A DNA stretch of 64,000 nucleotides from assembly GCF_048569485.1 (NCBI RefSeq), contig NC_134360.1, forward strand, positions 207,955,664 to 208,019,663, in the 5' to 3' direction. Below, piece by piece: positions 63,665 to 64,000 of this stretch (position 1 is the stretch's first letter; the number at the start of each line of letters is the position of its first letter). The notes below the pieces were generated by a model. It did not search any database. It worked only from the letters and a program-made list of their open reading frames with translations, and had not been told where the DNA came from. The translations under genes were made by a program, and so were the position numbers. Source of the stretch: Anomaloglossus baeobatrachus (taxonomy: Eukaryota; Chordata; Amphibia; Anura; Aromobatidae).

Positions 63665-64000
63665 TATAAAAATCATACTTTGCACGTTGCGACATCGCTA
63701 CTGCGATCTCGTCGGGGTCAAATCGAAAGTGACGCACCTCCAGCGCCGGTAACGACGTTGCAACGTGTAAAACCTAGAAGCACAGATAAACGATCGCAAA
63801 AGCGTCAAAAATCGGTGATCTGTGTTATGTCTGTCAATTCCATAATATCGCTGCAGCAACAGGTATGATGTTGTGCCTTGTTCCTGCGGCAGCACACATC
63901 ACTGTGTATGAAGCCGCAGGAGCGAGGAACATCTCCTTACCTGCCTCCACCGGCTATGCGGAAGGAAGGAAGTGGGCGGGATGTTTACGTCCCACTCATC
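63665..64000. mobile_element. Partial DNA element running off the window
   Basis: GTTGCGACATCGCTACTGCG, GGTAACGACGTTGCAACG and similar words recall the arms of the palindromic element at 44,772. The right end is outside the window, so family and target duplication cannot be tested. Confidence 0.45.

Overview
The window looks like nuclear DNA of a frog or toad. The evidence is a dense load of DIRS tyrosine-recombinase retrotransposons, Tc1 elements, a hAT element and many palindromic Harbinger-type MITEs, plus two vertebrate genes whose introns are bloated by these repeats. Assignment to an anuran rests on recognising repeat styles and gene content, not on a database search.

Two host genes lie head to head around position 31,600. 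MRPL37 (mitochondrial ribosomal protein mL37) runs leftward from 31,603 to 15,433 in seven coding exons. With consensus splice sites throughout, they give about 417 residues, close to the human length. CYB5RL (NADH-cytochrome b5 reductase-like) runs rightward in six recognised coding exons between 35,871 and 57,336, about 307 residues. All CYB5RL exons join in frame, but its 5' start is uncertain because of a nine-A run. The 15 bp between the MRPL37 ATG and a divergent upstream ATG, with YY1-like and ZNF143-like motifs, suggest a shared promoter.

Left of MRPL37 (1-15,200) there are four things. A DIRS copy (A) is cut by the window edge. A Harbinger-like MITE carries a 36-bp minisatellite. A Tc1 element (5,199-13,549) has been split by a 6.7-kb hAT-like element, which itself is filled by a 30-bp minisatellite and 4.6 kb of CT-rich tandem repeats. 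A large palindromic repeat follows. MRPL37 introns hold SINE, LINE and Tc1 fragments, TTAA-flanked elements, DIRS copy B and two more minisatellites, including a CpG-rich 31-bp array of about 44 units in intron 1.

The 4 kb between the shared promoter and the first recognised CYB5RL exon is packed with MITEs, several inserted exactly at each other's TWA ends. CYB5RL introns hold DIRS copies C and D, and copy E sits 297 bp past the stop codon. The five DIRS copies make up roughly 40% of the window. Copy C looks whole; the others are broken. All five carry a terminal block of 300-340 bp framed by consensus-like splice acceptor and donor sequences on both strands, which is the most interesting structural signal here. 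The long reading frames in the minisatellites are artefacts of stop-free repeat units, not genes.
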